Assembly: GCA_014656495.1 (NCBI GenBank)
Contig: BNCN01000001.1
Location: 186,001 to 250,000, forward strand
Origin: Comamonas sp. KCTC 72670
Lineage (GTDB): Bacteria; Myxococcota; Myxococcia; Myxococcales; Myxococcaceae
Direction of reading: 5' to 3'
DNA length: 64,000 nucleotides
In this document: positions 34,156-43,093 of the stretch, piece by piece
Position numbering within the stretch: position 1 is the first letter of the stretch
Layout of the letters: each line of letters starts with the position of its first letter
Program-made: the position numbers and the translations under genes
The notes under the pieces: model-generated
Seen by the model: only the letters and a program-made list of their open reading frames with translations
Told to the model about the DNA's origin: nothing
Databases searched by the model: none

Positions 34156-35052
34156 ATGTGGGGCATGAACGTCACCCTGGAGCAGGCCCGTGCCCTGGAT
34201 GCCCTCGCCCGCCACGGCACCTTCACCGCCGCGGCCGAGGCGCTGCGCAAGGGCCACACCGCGGTGCTGTACGCGCTGCGGACGCTGGAGGCCCAGACGG
34301 AGCTGACGCTGCTGGACCGGCGCGGCTACCGCACCCGGCTGACGCCCGCCGGAGAGCGCATCCTGGAGCACTGCCGCAAGCTGCTCGCCGCCGAGCGCGA
34401 GCTGGAGACCGCGTGCGCGGAGATTCGCGCCGGCTGGGAGCCCGCGCTGCGCATCGTCTTCGACGGCATCTTCCCCGCCGAGCCCCTGCTGCGCGTGGTG
34501 AAGGCGCTGCGCGCCGAGGGGGCCAGCACCCGCTTCCACGTCTCCGCGGAGTTCCTCTCCGGCGTGGAGGCCGCCTTCGTGCGCGACGAGGCGGACCTCA
34601 TGGTGTCCCTCCTTCCGCCCACCGTGCCGGGGCTGCGCAGCTACCGGCTGCCGGAGCTCAAGGCCATCCTGGTGGCCCAACGCGGACACCCGCTGGCGCG
34701 GCGGCGCGGGCCCCTGAAGGACGAGGACCTCGCCGAGCACCTGGTGCTCACGGTGCGCGGCTCGGACCCCCGGCTCCAGCTCAGCACCGGCGTCCTGGAG
34801 ACGCGGTCCACGGTGCACCTCAATGACTTCGCCGCCAAGAAGGCCGCCATCCTGGAGGGTCTGGGCTTCGGCTGGCTGCCCGAGTACCTGGTCTCCCGCG
34901 AGCTGCGCCGGGGCGAGCTGAAGGCCTTGAAGCTGGCGGGCGGCGCCACCCACGCGTTCCACCCCCAGCTCCACCACCGCGCGGGCGTGACGCTGGGGCG
35001 CGCCGCCCGCCGGGTCGTGAAGACGCTCACGGAGGCGGAATCCATCTCCTGA
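34156..35052 (+). CDS. LysR-family transcriptional regulator
   Basis: 298 residues from ATG 34156, chosen because AGGAG lies 8 nt upstream; ATG 34165 has no such site. The N-terminal winged helix (about 4-62) is canonical: NVTLEQARALDALARHGTFTAAAEALRKGHTAVLYALRTLEAQTELTLLDRRG. The effector domain (about 90-290) begins LRIVFDGIFPAEPLLRVVKAL and contains DLMVSLLPP. The target is unknown; by position it may regulate itself and the divergent outer-membrane barrel gene across the dyad at 34094-34117. It is followed closely by the trypsin-STAND gene but the 50-bp gap makes an operon only possible. Confidence 0.94.
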   Translation: MWGMNVTLEQARALDALARHGTFTAAAEALRKGHTAVLYALRTLEAQTELTLLDRRGYRTRLTPAGERILEHCRKLLAAERELETACAEIRAGWEPALRIVFDGIFPAEPLLRVVKALRAEGASTRFHVSAEFLSGVEAAFVRDEADLMVSLLPPTVPGLRSYRLPELKAILVAQRGHPLARRRGPLKDEDLAEHLVLTVRGSDPRLQLSTGVLETRSTVHLNDFAAKKAAILEGLGFGWLPEYLVSRELRRGELKALKLAGGATHAFHPQLHHRAGVTLGRAARRVVKTLTEAESIS

Positions 35053-35102
35053 GTGCGCCTGGCACCAACACTTTGCGCGCGTGCTAGCTTTCCGCGCGCA
35101 CC

Positions 35103-38100
35103 ATGAAAGGCAGCGATCTCCGAGAAGGCGTCGTACGCGTGTTGAGCCGGGACCGGCAGCGCGTCCTCGGGACGGGCTTCTTCGTCACCGAGCGGCGGGT
35201 GGTGACGTGCTGGCATGTGCTCGACACGCTCCGCGACACCGAGCGGGACGCCGTCTGTCTGGAGGTGCTCCAGAGCCACGAGAAGGCCACCGCGAGGCTT
35301 CTCGTGGAGGCCTCCAGTCCCACGGAGGTCGCGGACCTCGCGCTGCTGGAGCTGACGCGCCCGCTGCGTGGCCCGTGCACGCCCCTGCCCCTGGGCAGCT
35401 CCGAGCGGAGCGCGGACCATCGCTTCGCCACGTTCGGCTTTCCCCGCGGCTTCGACGACACGGGCACCTGGGCGCGAGGAACCCTCGGCTACGCGACGGG
35501 TGACGGCGACTTCCGCAAGCTGCTGCTGCATGGCTCGGACATCCGGGAGGGCTTCAGCGGGGGTCCCCTCTTCGACGAGCAGACGCGCCGCGTGGTGGGC
35601 GTGGTGCGCTTCAAGACGGTGTCCGCGGAGGCGCGGGAGGCGTATGCGACGCCGTCGGAGCAGCTTCTGGCGCGGTGCCCGGAGCTGCGGGCCTCCGAGG
35701 ACTGCCCCTACCGAGACCTCGCGTCCTTCCGGGAGTCGGACGCGCGCTTCTGGAAGGGGCGCGGCCGGGTGCTGGATGAGCAGCTCCTCCCGCTGCTCGC
35801 GCGGCTGCCCCGGTTCGTGGAGGTCTCCGGCCCTTCGGGCAGCGGCAAGTCGTCCCTGCTCCACGCGGGGTTGATTCCCGCGCTGCGGAACGGAACCTCC
35901 ATTCCGGGCAGCCAGCGTTGGGACGTCCGAGCCTTCCGGCCGGGGTTGGCGCCGTTCTCGGCGATGGACGCGGCGGGGCTTCCGGCGGGTGCGGGTGTGG
36001 TCGAGCGCGTGAGGGCGTGGCGCGCCGAGCATCCCGCGCCTGGGGACCGGCTGGTGCTGGTCATCGACCAGTTGGAGGACGTGCTCCTTCGCGGCAGCGG
36101 CGCAGCGGCGGAGGAGCAGCAGCGGTTCCTCCAGCAACTCTCCGCGCTCGCGGACGAGGCCCTGCCGGTGACGTGTGTCGTGGCCCTGCGCGAAGGCTTC
36201 GACGCGGTGCTGTCACAGCGAGCGCCGAAGCTCCGCTCGTTGCTCGGCGAGCAGCGCGTCCAGGTGCCGTCGGTTCTGACGCCATCGGAGCTGCGGGACA
36301 TCATCGCGGGCCCCGCCCGTGAAGTCGGGCTGCGCTTCGACCCGCCCGAGGTGGTGGACTCCATCGCGCTCGCCGCGCAGGAGGAGTTCCGCGTCGAAGC
36401 GGGCGCGGGGGCGCGCGTCACCGCGCTGCCGCTGCTGGAGGTCGCGCTGACGCAGCTGTGGCAGGCGTCGAGGGACGGCGCCATCACGCTGGAGGCGTTC
36501 AATGCCAGCGCGGGACTGCTCGGCGCCCTCGCGCGATGGGCGGATGGCGTCTATGAGCCGCTGAAGGCGGCGGAGCGGAGGCTCGCGGACCGGCTGCTGC
36601 TGGAGCTGGTGCAGTTGGGTGAAGAAGAGAGCGGACTGGAGGACAAGGGCCGCCGCGTCCCACTGGCGCTGCTGCGCGAACGCCTGGGCGAGCAGGCCGA
36701 GGTGGACGCGGTGCTCCAGGTGCTCGTCAACGGCCGGCTGCTGGTGACGGCGCAGGACGGACATCAACAGCGCGAGACGGTCGAGCTGATTCACGACGCG
36801 CTCCTCACCCACTGGCAGCGCTTCGTGAAGCTGCGCACGGAGGACCGGGCCTTCCGCCGGTGGCACGAGGCCGTGCAATCGGACGCGGAGCGGTGGCGCG
36901 AAGCCGAACGCGCGCGGCAGCGGCAGGAGGCGGAGGACCGGCTGCTGCGAGGCACGGCGCTCACGCGTGCCCAGCAGATGCTGGCGGCGCATCCGGGGCA
37001 CGCGAGTGACTTGGCGCAACGGTATGTCCTGCGCAGCCACGAGGCGGAGCGGCGGCGACTCGGCAGGGAGCGGCGGAACCTGTGGCTCGCGCTGGGCGCC
37101 ACCGTCAGCGCGCTCGTGCTCGGCAGCTGGCTCTATGCCTCGAGAGTGGCGTCGGAGGAACAGGCACGGCGGGCCCAGGACGCGGCGGCGCGGACCGCGG
37201 ACCGGCTCTTCTGGAACCTCCGCGTCATGGAGGCCTCGGCCGTCATCGGTTTGACGCGAGTTCCAGGCCAGGAGGCAGCCGCCCTGGTCCGCGCCATCCA
37301 ACTCGCGGGCAGGCCCCTGGCGGGCCCCGACGCCGCCAAGGACGAGGTGACGGAGGCGCTCACCGAGGCGACGGCGGCCTTCCTCCACGCCGCGCCCCTG
37401 ATGACGGAGCAGGAGGCCCGCACACTCTCGCTGTTCTCCCCGGACTCACGCCACGTCGTCACGCGAGGCATCCTGCTGTCGCCCACCCTGCGATGGGTCA
37501 GCCGGCTCTGGGACGTCCAGACCGGGGCCCTGGTGCATGAGTTCGAGTCGGTCGAGCTGTGTCCCGAGGCCGTGAACACGTCGTGCACGGAGAGACTTCA
37601 CGCGGACCTCGTCGCCGAAGACACGCATGCGTTCGGCTTCTCTCCGAACGACGGCGAACTCTGGCTCGGGGGCTTCCATGGAACCCTGACGCGGTGGAGC
37701 CCGAAGAGCCCCTCCCCCATCGTGCTCGATGCCCACAAGGCCCGCGTCACCGCCGTGTCGTTCTCGGCGGGAGGTGACCAGGTGCTCTCCGCCAGTCTCG
37801 ATGGAACGGCCAGGCTCTGGGATGCGCGAACGGGACAGCTCCTGCGGGTCCTGACGCATTCAGAGCCCTGCACGCAGGCCGTGGTGTCCCCGGATGCCAC
37901 CTACGCCCTGGTGGGCGGAGCGCGGCGCACGTGCCTCTACGCGCTGGGCTCGGCCGCGGCGCCCAGCCCCTGCTTCACCGCCCATGACGAAGGCCCCTCG
38001 CTCGCGTTCTCTCCCTCGGGAGGACTCGCCGCGCTGGGAGACAGCCGCGGCGACGGAGTCGTGCTCTTGGTGGACGTGCCCTCGGGCAAGGTGCGTCACA

Positions 38101-39803
38101 CGCTTTCAGGGCTCGGGGGGCATGCGCTCATGCCGTCCTTCGAGGACGAATGCAGCCTCTCCACCTTCAATGACACCTTCACGTCGGCGTTGACCACGCG
38201 CTTCTGCAACAAAGGCCCTGGCCTCGCGCCAGGGAGCTCGACGCCCGCCCCGAAGCAGACATCCTGGACCCCCATTGGCCGCATCGGGCGATTCACCCAT
38301 GACGGGCGCAGGCACTTCGTCATCACGCAAGAGCCCACGGCGGCCAACCCCTTCGTCCGGGTTCCCCAAGGCACCGCGCGCTGGATGACCCGCACCACGC
38401 CCCTGGCGGACCAACAACACAAGGGGCTCCTCTCGCCCGATGGGCGGACGCTCCTGGTGTACGACCGGCCCGGCGTCACGCGGGAGACGCGCGAGTTCAC
38501 CACGTGGACCCATCACATCCCGGGGGCCATTGCCGCGTCGCCGGACCTGCGCTGGCTCGTGGTCCGAGCGGCGCAGGACGGGCGCCTCTCTCGCGTCGAC
38601 ATGAAGACCGGGCGGCACACCGCGCTCAGCGACTGCGTCCTCTCGGATCCGCGGCAGACCCACCCCGCTGAGTTCTCCCCCGATGGCGCGTTCCTCGCGG
38701 TCAGCTGCGATGGCAGGGCCCGATTCTGGGACACGACGCAATGGGAGCGTGGCCCCCTCGCGGCGCCGCCCCCTGTCGAAGCAGGGCTCAGCCAGTTCGC
38801 GGTCCCCGAGCACTGGCGATGGCGTCCCGCGGCCCAGGACGGCGCGAAGCAGGACTCCAGCGTCAATCAGCTCGCGCCCGGCCGGGTGCACCTGCACAGG
38901 ACAGGCGACACGAACACAGGTGCGTGCCAGACACGAAGGGCCTTCCAGGCGGGCGCCCACGTCGAGTTCTCCCCCGAGGGCGCGCACTTCGCGGTCTTTG
39001 ATTCGGGCTCCGTCTACCTCGGGGCAACCGCCAACTGTCAGCTCGTCCAGGAGGCCCCCCTGACTCGCAGGGTGGCAGGCTCGCTCAGGGCCGAGTTTTC
39101 GCCCGATGGAATGCGCTTCGTGACGCTCTCCCCGGAACGAGGCGTTTCGGCGCTGTGGGACTCCACCACGGGGAAGCGCCTCGCCTCATTGCCAGAGAGC
39201 CTCGGCGCCACGGTCATCGCCTTCTCGCGGGACTCGAGGTATTTCGCTTTCACGAACACCCCTGACCCGGACTGGTTGGGCAAGCCCGTTCTCCTCGATG
39301 GCATTCAGGGGACGCACATTCCGCTCCCGCCCATCGACGGCAGAGTCAAGGCCCTGTCGTTCTCGCCCACGGGCTCACGCCTCGTCGCGGTGACCGATGC
39401 GGCCCTCCACCTCTTCGACCCCAGCACGGGGACGCGCATCCGAAGCATCGACTGGCGCTCGCTCACGGGCGTCACGGTCCACCATTCGGACCACCGCTTT
39501 GGCGTCGCGGATGGCTCGGGCCGAAGCCAAATCTGGCGGACCGAGGACGGGCAGAGCGTTGGCGCTCTCCATCGGGCGCAGCGGACCGCGTGGGGCGACG
39601 TGACGCTCCAGGCCGACGCGAGCGGAGAACACATCGTGACCCTCGGCAAGGATGGGGCGTACGTGTTCTCGCTGAAGCAGGACGACCTGCTCCGACGCGC
39701 ATGCGCGCTCATCCACGGACGAAGCGATGCCACGCCAGCGCGAGCCATCTGCGACACCTTCCGCGCTGCAGCGGCCCCGCTCGCGGCCGTGCCGACGCCT
39801 TGA
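35103..39803 (+). CDS. Trypsin-like protease fused to a STAND NTPase and WD40-type repeats
   Basis: 1566 residues with three parts. (1) Trypsin-like peptidase, about 1-190, with triad His38 (TCWHV), Asp78 (VADLALLEL) and Ser152 (GFSGGP). (2) An nSTAND1-type NTPase, about 200-620: entry motif PYRDLASFRESDARFWKGR, Walker A GPSGSGKSS (243-251), Walker B VLVIDQLED (Asp322), and winged-helix and helical parts ending ELIHDALLTHW. A membrane helix follows at about 660-680. (3) WD40-like repeats, about 770-1530, with one clear unit VTAVSFSAGGDQVLSASLDGTARLWD. This is the layout of NTP-dependent conflict or signalling proteins: sensor repeats, switch and effector in one chain. The next gene encodes a second trypsin-like protease. 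Confidence 0.93.
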   Translation: MKGSDLREGVVRVLSRDRQRVLGTGFFVTERRVVTCWHVLDTLRDTERDAVCLEVLQSHEKATARLLVEASSPTEVADLALLELTRPLRGPCTPLPLGSSERSADHRFATFGFPRGFDDTGTWARGTLGYATGDGDFRKLLLHGSDIREGFSGGPLFDEQTRRVVGVVRFKTVSAEAREAYATPSEQLLARCPELRASEDCPYRDLASFRESDARFWKGRGRVLDEQLLPLLARLPRFVEVSGPSGSGKSSLLHAGLIPALRNGTSIPGSQRWDVRAFRPGLAPFSAMDAAGLPAGAGVVERVRAWRAEHPAPGDRLVLVIDQLEDVLLRGSGAAAEEQQRFLQQLSALADEALPVTCVVALREGFDAVLSQRAPKLRSLLGEQRVQVPSVLTPSELRDIIAGPAREVGLRFDPPEVVDSIALAAQEEFRVEAGAGARVTALPLLEVALTQLWQASRDGAITLEAFNASAGLLGALARWADGVYEPLKAAERRLADRLLLELVQLGEEESGLEDKGRRVPLALLRERLGEQAEVDAVLQVLVNGRLLVTAQDGHQQRETVELIHDALLTHWQRFVKLRTEDRAFRRWHEAVQSDAERWREAERARQRQEAEDRLLRGTALTRAQQMLAAHPGHASDLAQRYVLRSHEAERRRLGRERRNLWLALGATVSALVLGSWLYASRVASEEQARRAQDAAARTADRLFWNLRVMEASAVIGLTRVPGQEAAALVRAIQLAGRPLAGPDAAKDEVTEALTEATAAFLHAAPLMTEQEARTLSLFSPDSRHVVTRGILLSPTLRWVSRLWDVQTGALVHEFESVELCPEAVNTSCTERLHADLVAEDTHAFGFSPNDGELWLGGFHGTLTRWSPKSPSPIVLDAHKARVTAVSFSAGGDQVLSASLDGTARLWDARTGQLLRVLTHSEPCTQAVVSPDATYALVGGARRTCLYALGSAAAPSPCFTAHDEGPSLAFSPSGGLAALGDSRGDGVVLLVDVPSGKVRHTLSGLGGHALMPSFEDECSLSTFNDTFTSALTTRFCNKGPGLAPGSSTPAPKQTSWTPIGRIGRFTHDGRRHFVITQEPTAANPFVRVPQGTARWMTRTTPLADQQHKGLLSPDGRTLLVYDRPGVTRETREFTTWTHHIPGAIAASPDLRWLVVRAAQDGRLSRVDMKTGRHTALSDCVLSDPRQTHPAEFSPDGAFLAVSCDGRARFWDTTQWERGPLAAPPPVEAGLSQFAVPEHWRWRPAAQDGAKQDSSVNQLAPGRVHLHRTGDTNTGACQTRRAFQAGAHVEFSPEGAHFAVFDSGSVYLGATANCQLVQEAPLTRRVAGSLRAEFSPDGMRFVTLSPERGVSALWDSTTGKRLASLPESLGATVIAFSRDSRYFAFTNTPDPDWLGKPVLLDGIQGTHIPLPPIDGRVKALSFSPTGSRLVAVTDAALHLFDPSTGTRIRSIDWRSLTGVTVHHSDHRFGVADGSGRSQIWRTEDGQSVGALHRAQRTAWGDVTLQADASGEHIVTLGKDGAYVFSLKQDDLLRRACALIHGRSDATPARAICDTFRAAAAPLAAVPTP

Positions 39804-39816
39804 GGAATGACGTCCC

Positions 39817-40881
39817 GTGACCGCAGACACCCCACGCCGCGACCCACCGCGCCGAGCGAGCCACCTCCTCCGGGACCTCTCACGGGTCCGTGAGGCCTTG
39901 CGGCCCGAAGGCGTGGAGGCGCTTGTCTCCGCGCACCTTCCGCCCTCCTGGCGGCGTCCCACCTCCGTGGCGGGCGCGATGAGCGCGGACGCGCTGCGTG
40001 ACGAGCTGCGCTCGGTCCTGGCGACGGGCGCACAGGTCCTGGCGCGGCTGGAGCACGCGGGCGAGGATGCCACGCTGACCGACGTCGAGCAGGTCGCGCT
40101 GGAGACCGTGGTCGCCTTCTTCGGGCGCCCGGCGCTCGCCGTTCGGAATGGCAGCTTCGGCGCGCCGCCGGTCGGCTGGGAGGTGCTGGAACAGCACCGC
40201 GAGGACATCGAGCGGACCATCGACGCGACGGGCCGCATCGAGCTGGCGGGGAGCGGGTTGCTCGGCACGGGGTTCCTCGTCACCGAGGACCTGGTGATGA
40301 CCAACCGCCACGTGGCGGTGCAGTTCTGCCGGCACGCCTCGGGCGGCTGGGTGCTGCGGCTCGGCGTGGTGCCGCAAGTCGACTGGCTGGGTGAGCACCT
40401 GCGCGACGCCCAAGCGGCCTTCCCGATTTCTGGCGTCGCCGCCATCCACCCTGTCCACGACGTGGCGCTGCTGCGCCTGGGCACCGCGAAAGGGGCGTCG
40501 CTGCGCCCTGCCCCGCTGCGCCTTGCTTCACGGGCCCCGGGGGATTCGGCGTCTCGTGCGCTGTACTGCGTGGGCTATCCGTTGAAGGACCACACCCGGA
40601 CGCCGCCCGAGGTGCTGCTGCGCATCTTCGCGGACGCGTTCGGCGTGAAGCGGCTCCAACCCGGGGAGCTGCTCTCGGTCGACCCGGCCCGGCAACAGCT
40701 CGCGCATGACTGCTCCACGCTGGGAGGCAGCTCCGGCTCTCCCATCGTGGACCTGGAAACGCACGCCGTGCTGGGACTGCACTTCGGCGGAACCCGGCAG
40801 GAGAACCACGCCGTCGCGCTGTGGCAGCTCGCGGAGGACCCGCTGCTGCGCCGCGCGGGCCTCCGCTTCGACAGCCCCTGA
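39817..40881 (+). CDS. Trypsin-like serine protease partner of the STAND protein
   Basis: 354 residues from GTG 39817; the ribosome site TGAGGA overlaps the stop of the STAND gene, so the two are coupled. The first 130 residues are helical and unassigned; they may be an adaptor or effector-associated domain. The protease domain (about 140-345) has His165 in TNRHV, Asp215 in VHDVALLRL, and Ser306 in GGSSGSP. No signal peptide, so it acts in the cytoplasm. Having its own protease beside a STAND protein that also carries one suggests a proteolytic relay, in which activation of the first cleaves or frees the second. That is inference. Confidence 0.88.
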   Translation: MTADTPRRDPPRRASHLLRDLSRVREALRPEGVEALVSAHLPPSWRRPTSVAGAMSADALRDELRSVLATGAQVLARLEHAGEDATLTDVEQVALETVVAFFGRPALAVRNGSFGAPPVGWEVLEQHREDIERTIDATGRIELAGSGLLGTGFLVTEDLVMTNRHVAVQFCRHASGGWVLRLGVVPQVDWLGEHLRDAQAAFPISGVAAIHPVHDVALLRLGTAKGASLRPAPLRLASRAPGDSASRALYCVGYPLKDHTRTPPEVLLRIFADAFGVKRLQPGELLSVDPARQQLAHDCSTLGGSSGSPIVDLETHAVLGLHFGGTRQENHAVALWQLAEDPLLRRAGLRFDSP

Positions 40882-40888
40882 CGAACGG

Positions 40889-42526
40889 CTACTGCGTCAC
40901 GACACCACAGGTCCCCGTCGAGTTCGCGGCGGGCTGCCCGTTCACCACGTTCCCGCTGAAGACGTTGCTCGAGGTGATGACCAGCTCTCCCGTGTTCGAG
41001 CCGCGATTGCAGGTGATGACGCCCCCGGCCCCACCCCGGTTGTTGATGAAGCGGTTGCCTCGCATGATGACCGTGCGCGAACCGCCGATGTCCTCGAGCT
41101 GGATGGCCGCGCCAGGGCCCAGCGGGATGAAGTTGCCTTCGAACAGGTTGTCCTCCAGCAAGTCATTGTCCGGCTGGAAGTAGTGGATGGCCGCGCCGCC
41201 CCCCAAATCGTAGATGCCCTGCGGATTCGGCCACGTGAGGATGGGGCGCGCCCAGAGGTTGGTCGTCAGCGAGCCACCGAAGGCCTCCACCGAGTTGCCC
41301 CGGAACGTGTTGCCCCGCAGCACCGTGTTGCGCCCATGCGTGATGCACACCGCCCCACCGCCCGACATGGAGTAGGTGCCCGGCTGCGCGAAGCGGTCCA
41401 CCTCCCAGATGCGGTTGTTCTGGAAGACGGTGCGCTCCACGCGCGAGCCATCGGTGAACATCAAGTCCAATGCGCCGCAGTTCGCGGAGGACTCGTTGTC
41501 GCGGAACACCGAGTCCACAATCGTCACCGGTCCCGGGTAGAAGACCCACAACGCGCCGCGCGTCCAATCCCGGTCACCGTTGTATTGGTTCTTGCGCACC
41601 TTCTCGAAAATCATGTGCTCGAACACCGGGTGGCCCGAGCCCACGGAGTTCTCGCCGTAGAAGTTCATGCCCCACCAGCCATAGGGGTTGGTGGACGTCA
41701 GCAGCACCGGCGCCGCCGCCGTGCCGCGAACCTGGATGGCGCCGTACACGCGCACTTCCACCCGGCCCGCCTGGTGGTTCATCACGTTGTCGGGTGACTC
41801 CGCGTCCACGTCGGCCTCGGTCACCTCGGGCCGGCCCCGGAAGTCCAGGATGACGCCCGGGTCCACCGTGAGGACCTGGCCCCTGGGAATCGTCACCACC
41901 CCGTTCGCATTGCCCACCACCCGGTACGGCGAGCCCGCCACGGTGAGCCGTCCGGACAGCGTCCCCGTGATGACCGTTCCGCCATCCGCCGGAATCTCAG
42001 GCCCCGCGTCCGGCGAACCCGCGTCGGTGCCGCTGTCCGGCGAGCCCGCGTCAGTGCCACTTCCCGCGTCGGTGCCACTGTCCGGCGAGCCCGCGTCGGT
42101 GCCACTTCCCGCATCGGTGCCACTTCCCGCGTCGGTGCCGCTGTCCGGCGTGCCGGCGTCGGTGCCACTGTCCGGCGAGCCCGCGTCGGTGCCACTGTCC
42201 GGCGAACCCGCGTCGATGCCACTTCCCGCGTCGGTGCCACTTCCAGCATCAGCACCGCTGTCCGGCGCGCCGGCGTCCGACTCCGAGCCAGCGTCCGGAG
42301 CCCCCGCGTCGGCATCACTGCCCGCATCCGCCTCCGTGCCCGCGTCGGTGTCGCTGCCCGCGTCGTCATCCGAGCCCGCATCCCGCGTTCCCGAATCCGC
42401 CCCGCCATCACTCACGCCCGCGTCGTCACGCCCCGGCGGCGGCTCCTCGGGGTCCGGCGAGCACGCAGCGAGCACCAGCAACAAAGGCAACGCGAACAGC
42501 GACCGCGTGACACGGAAGGCATTCAT
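40889..42526 (-). CDS. Beta-helix lipoprotein with a long Asp/Gly/Ser/Ala repeat
   Basis: 545 residues from ATG 42526 (GAGGGGAC upstream). A lipoprotein signal ends LVLAAC (Cys22). Residues 34-178 are a low-complexity repeat built of DAGS, SGTDAG and SPDSGTDAG units, acidic and probably extended. The rest (about 185-545) has right-handed parallel beta-helix character with many NxF and GNxF turns (NTVLRGNTFRGNSVEAFGG, DLLEDNLFEGNFI). The repeat likely acts as a stalk holding the beta-helix away from the outer membrane. Beta-helix domains often bind or cleave polysaccharide; no catalytic motif is visible. Such Asp-rich stalks are common in surface lipoproteins of myxobacteria. Convergent with the trypsin gene, only 7 bp apart. 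Confidence 0.88.
   Translation of the reverse strand: MNAFRVTRSLFALPLLLVLAACSPDPEEPPPGRDDAGVSDGGADSGTRDAGSDDDAGSDTDAGTEADAGSDADAGAPDAGSESDAGAPDSGADAGSGTDAGSGIDAGSPDSGTDAGSPDSGTDAGTPDSGTDAGSGTDAGSGTDAGSPDSGTDAGSGTDAGSPDSGTDAGSPDAGPEIPADGGTVITGTLSGRLTVAGSPYRVVGNANGVVTIPRGQVLTVDPGVILDFRGRPEVTEADVDAESPDNVMNHQAGRVEVRVYGAIQVRGTAAAPVLLTSTNPYGWWGMNFYGENSVGSGHPVFEHMIFEKVRKNQYNGDRDWTRGALWVFYPGPVTIVDSVFRDNESSANCGALDLMFTDGSRVERTVFQNNRIWEVDRFAQPGTYSMSGGGAVCITHGRNTVLRGNTFRGNSVEAFGGSLTTNLWARPILTWPNPQGIYDLGGGAAIHYFQPDNDLLEDNLFEGNFIPLGPGAAIQLEDIGGSRTVIMRGNRFINNRGGAGGVITCNRGSNTGELVITSSNVFSGNVVNGQPAANSTGTCGVVTQ
41990..42430 (-). repeat. Coding minisatellite in the stalk of the lipoprotein
   Basis: About 440 bp made of imperfect 27-bp and 18-bp units that encode SPDSGTDAG and SGTDAG. 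Adjacent copies differ by single bases (for example the CTGTCCGGCGAGCCCGCGTC core recurs). The reading frame is kept throughout, so copy number can change without breaking the protein. This makes stalk length prone to variation among strains. Confidence 0.8.
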
Positions 42527-42636
42527 GTCCCCTCGCGCTAACACGCGTCCGCGGCGGCTCGCAAACAGGGTCCGGACGACCCGGGGCGGGTATGCACTGC
42601 TGGGCCGGACGATGTCCGCCTGTTAGAAGCGCGCGC

Positions 42637-43005
42637 ATGGCGAAAGACGTTCTCGTGCTCTCATATTCGGGCTGCGGCACCTGCAAGAAGGCGTTGAAGT
42701 GGTTGCAGGAGCAAGGTGTCGCGCATCAGGTCCGCCCCATCGTCGACATGCCGCCCACCGTGGCGGAGCTGAAGCAGTGGATTGGCCGCAGCGGCGTGTC
42801 GGTCCGCAAGTGGCTCAACACCAGCGGCCAGAGCTACCGCGCGCTCGGAAAGGCCAAGGTCGATGCGGCCAGCGACGCGGAGCTGGTCGAGTGGCTCGCC
42901 GCGGATGGCAAGCTCGTGAAGCGCCCGGTGCTCGTCACCGACGACACCGTCCTCGTCGGCTTCAAGCCCGAGGCCTACGAGGAGCGCTTCACCTCACGCG
43001 GCTGA
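42637..43005 (+). CDS. ArsC/Spx-family thioredoxin-fold protein
   Basis: 122 residues from ATG 42637. The N-terminal motif YSGCGTCKKALKWLQEQG is the ArsC/Spx-type Cys-x-x-Cys (CGTC) site, followed by the helical insert VAELKQWIGRSGVSVRKWLNTSG and KRPVLVTDDTVLVGFKPEAYE. This matches the small Spx/MgsR/YffB branch of the arsenate-reductase superfamily: a Cys-x-x-Cys oxidoreductase, or Spx-like regulator, rather than a proven arsenate reductase. No ars genes are near. The gene is divergent from the beta-helix lipoprotein gene and ends in a 9-bp hairpin. Confidence 0.88.
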   Translation: MAKDVLVLSYSGCGTCKKALKWLQEQGVAHQVRPIVDMPPTVAELKQWIGRSGVSVRKWLNTSGQSYRALGKAKVDAASDAELVEWLAADGKLVKRPVLVTDDTVLVGFKPEAYEERFTSRG

Positions 43006-43018
43006 GCGTCCGCAGCCA

Positions 43019-43046
43019 GGGCGTGCGAGCAGGCAGGCGCACGCCC
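43019..43046 (+). terminator. 9-bp hairpin after the ArsC-like gene
   Basis: GGGCGTGCG (43019-43027) and CGCACGCCC (43038-43046) pair perfectly across a 10-nt loop, 14 bases past the stop. No T tract. Confidence 0.5.
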
Positions 43047-43093
43047 CACCGCCTCTCGCCGAGCGGGGTGTCGCGTGAAGACTTCATGTCTTC

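Noticed and set aside
35058-35076. A possible sigma-54 promoter (TGGCAC then TTTGC) before the trypsin-STAND gene
   Set aside because: The spacing between the GG and GC elements is two bases too long; sigma-54 promoters tolerate almost no change there.
41990-42430. The 27-bp repeats as a CRISPR array or origin iterons
   Set aside because: They keep one reading frame, encode the Asp/Ser/Gly stalk of a lipoprotein, have no unique spacers and lie wholly inside a gene.
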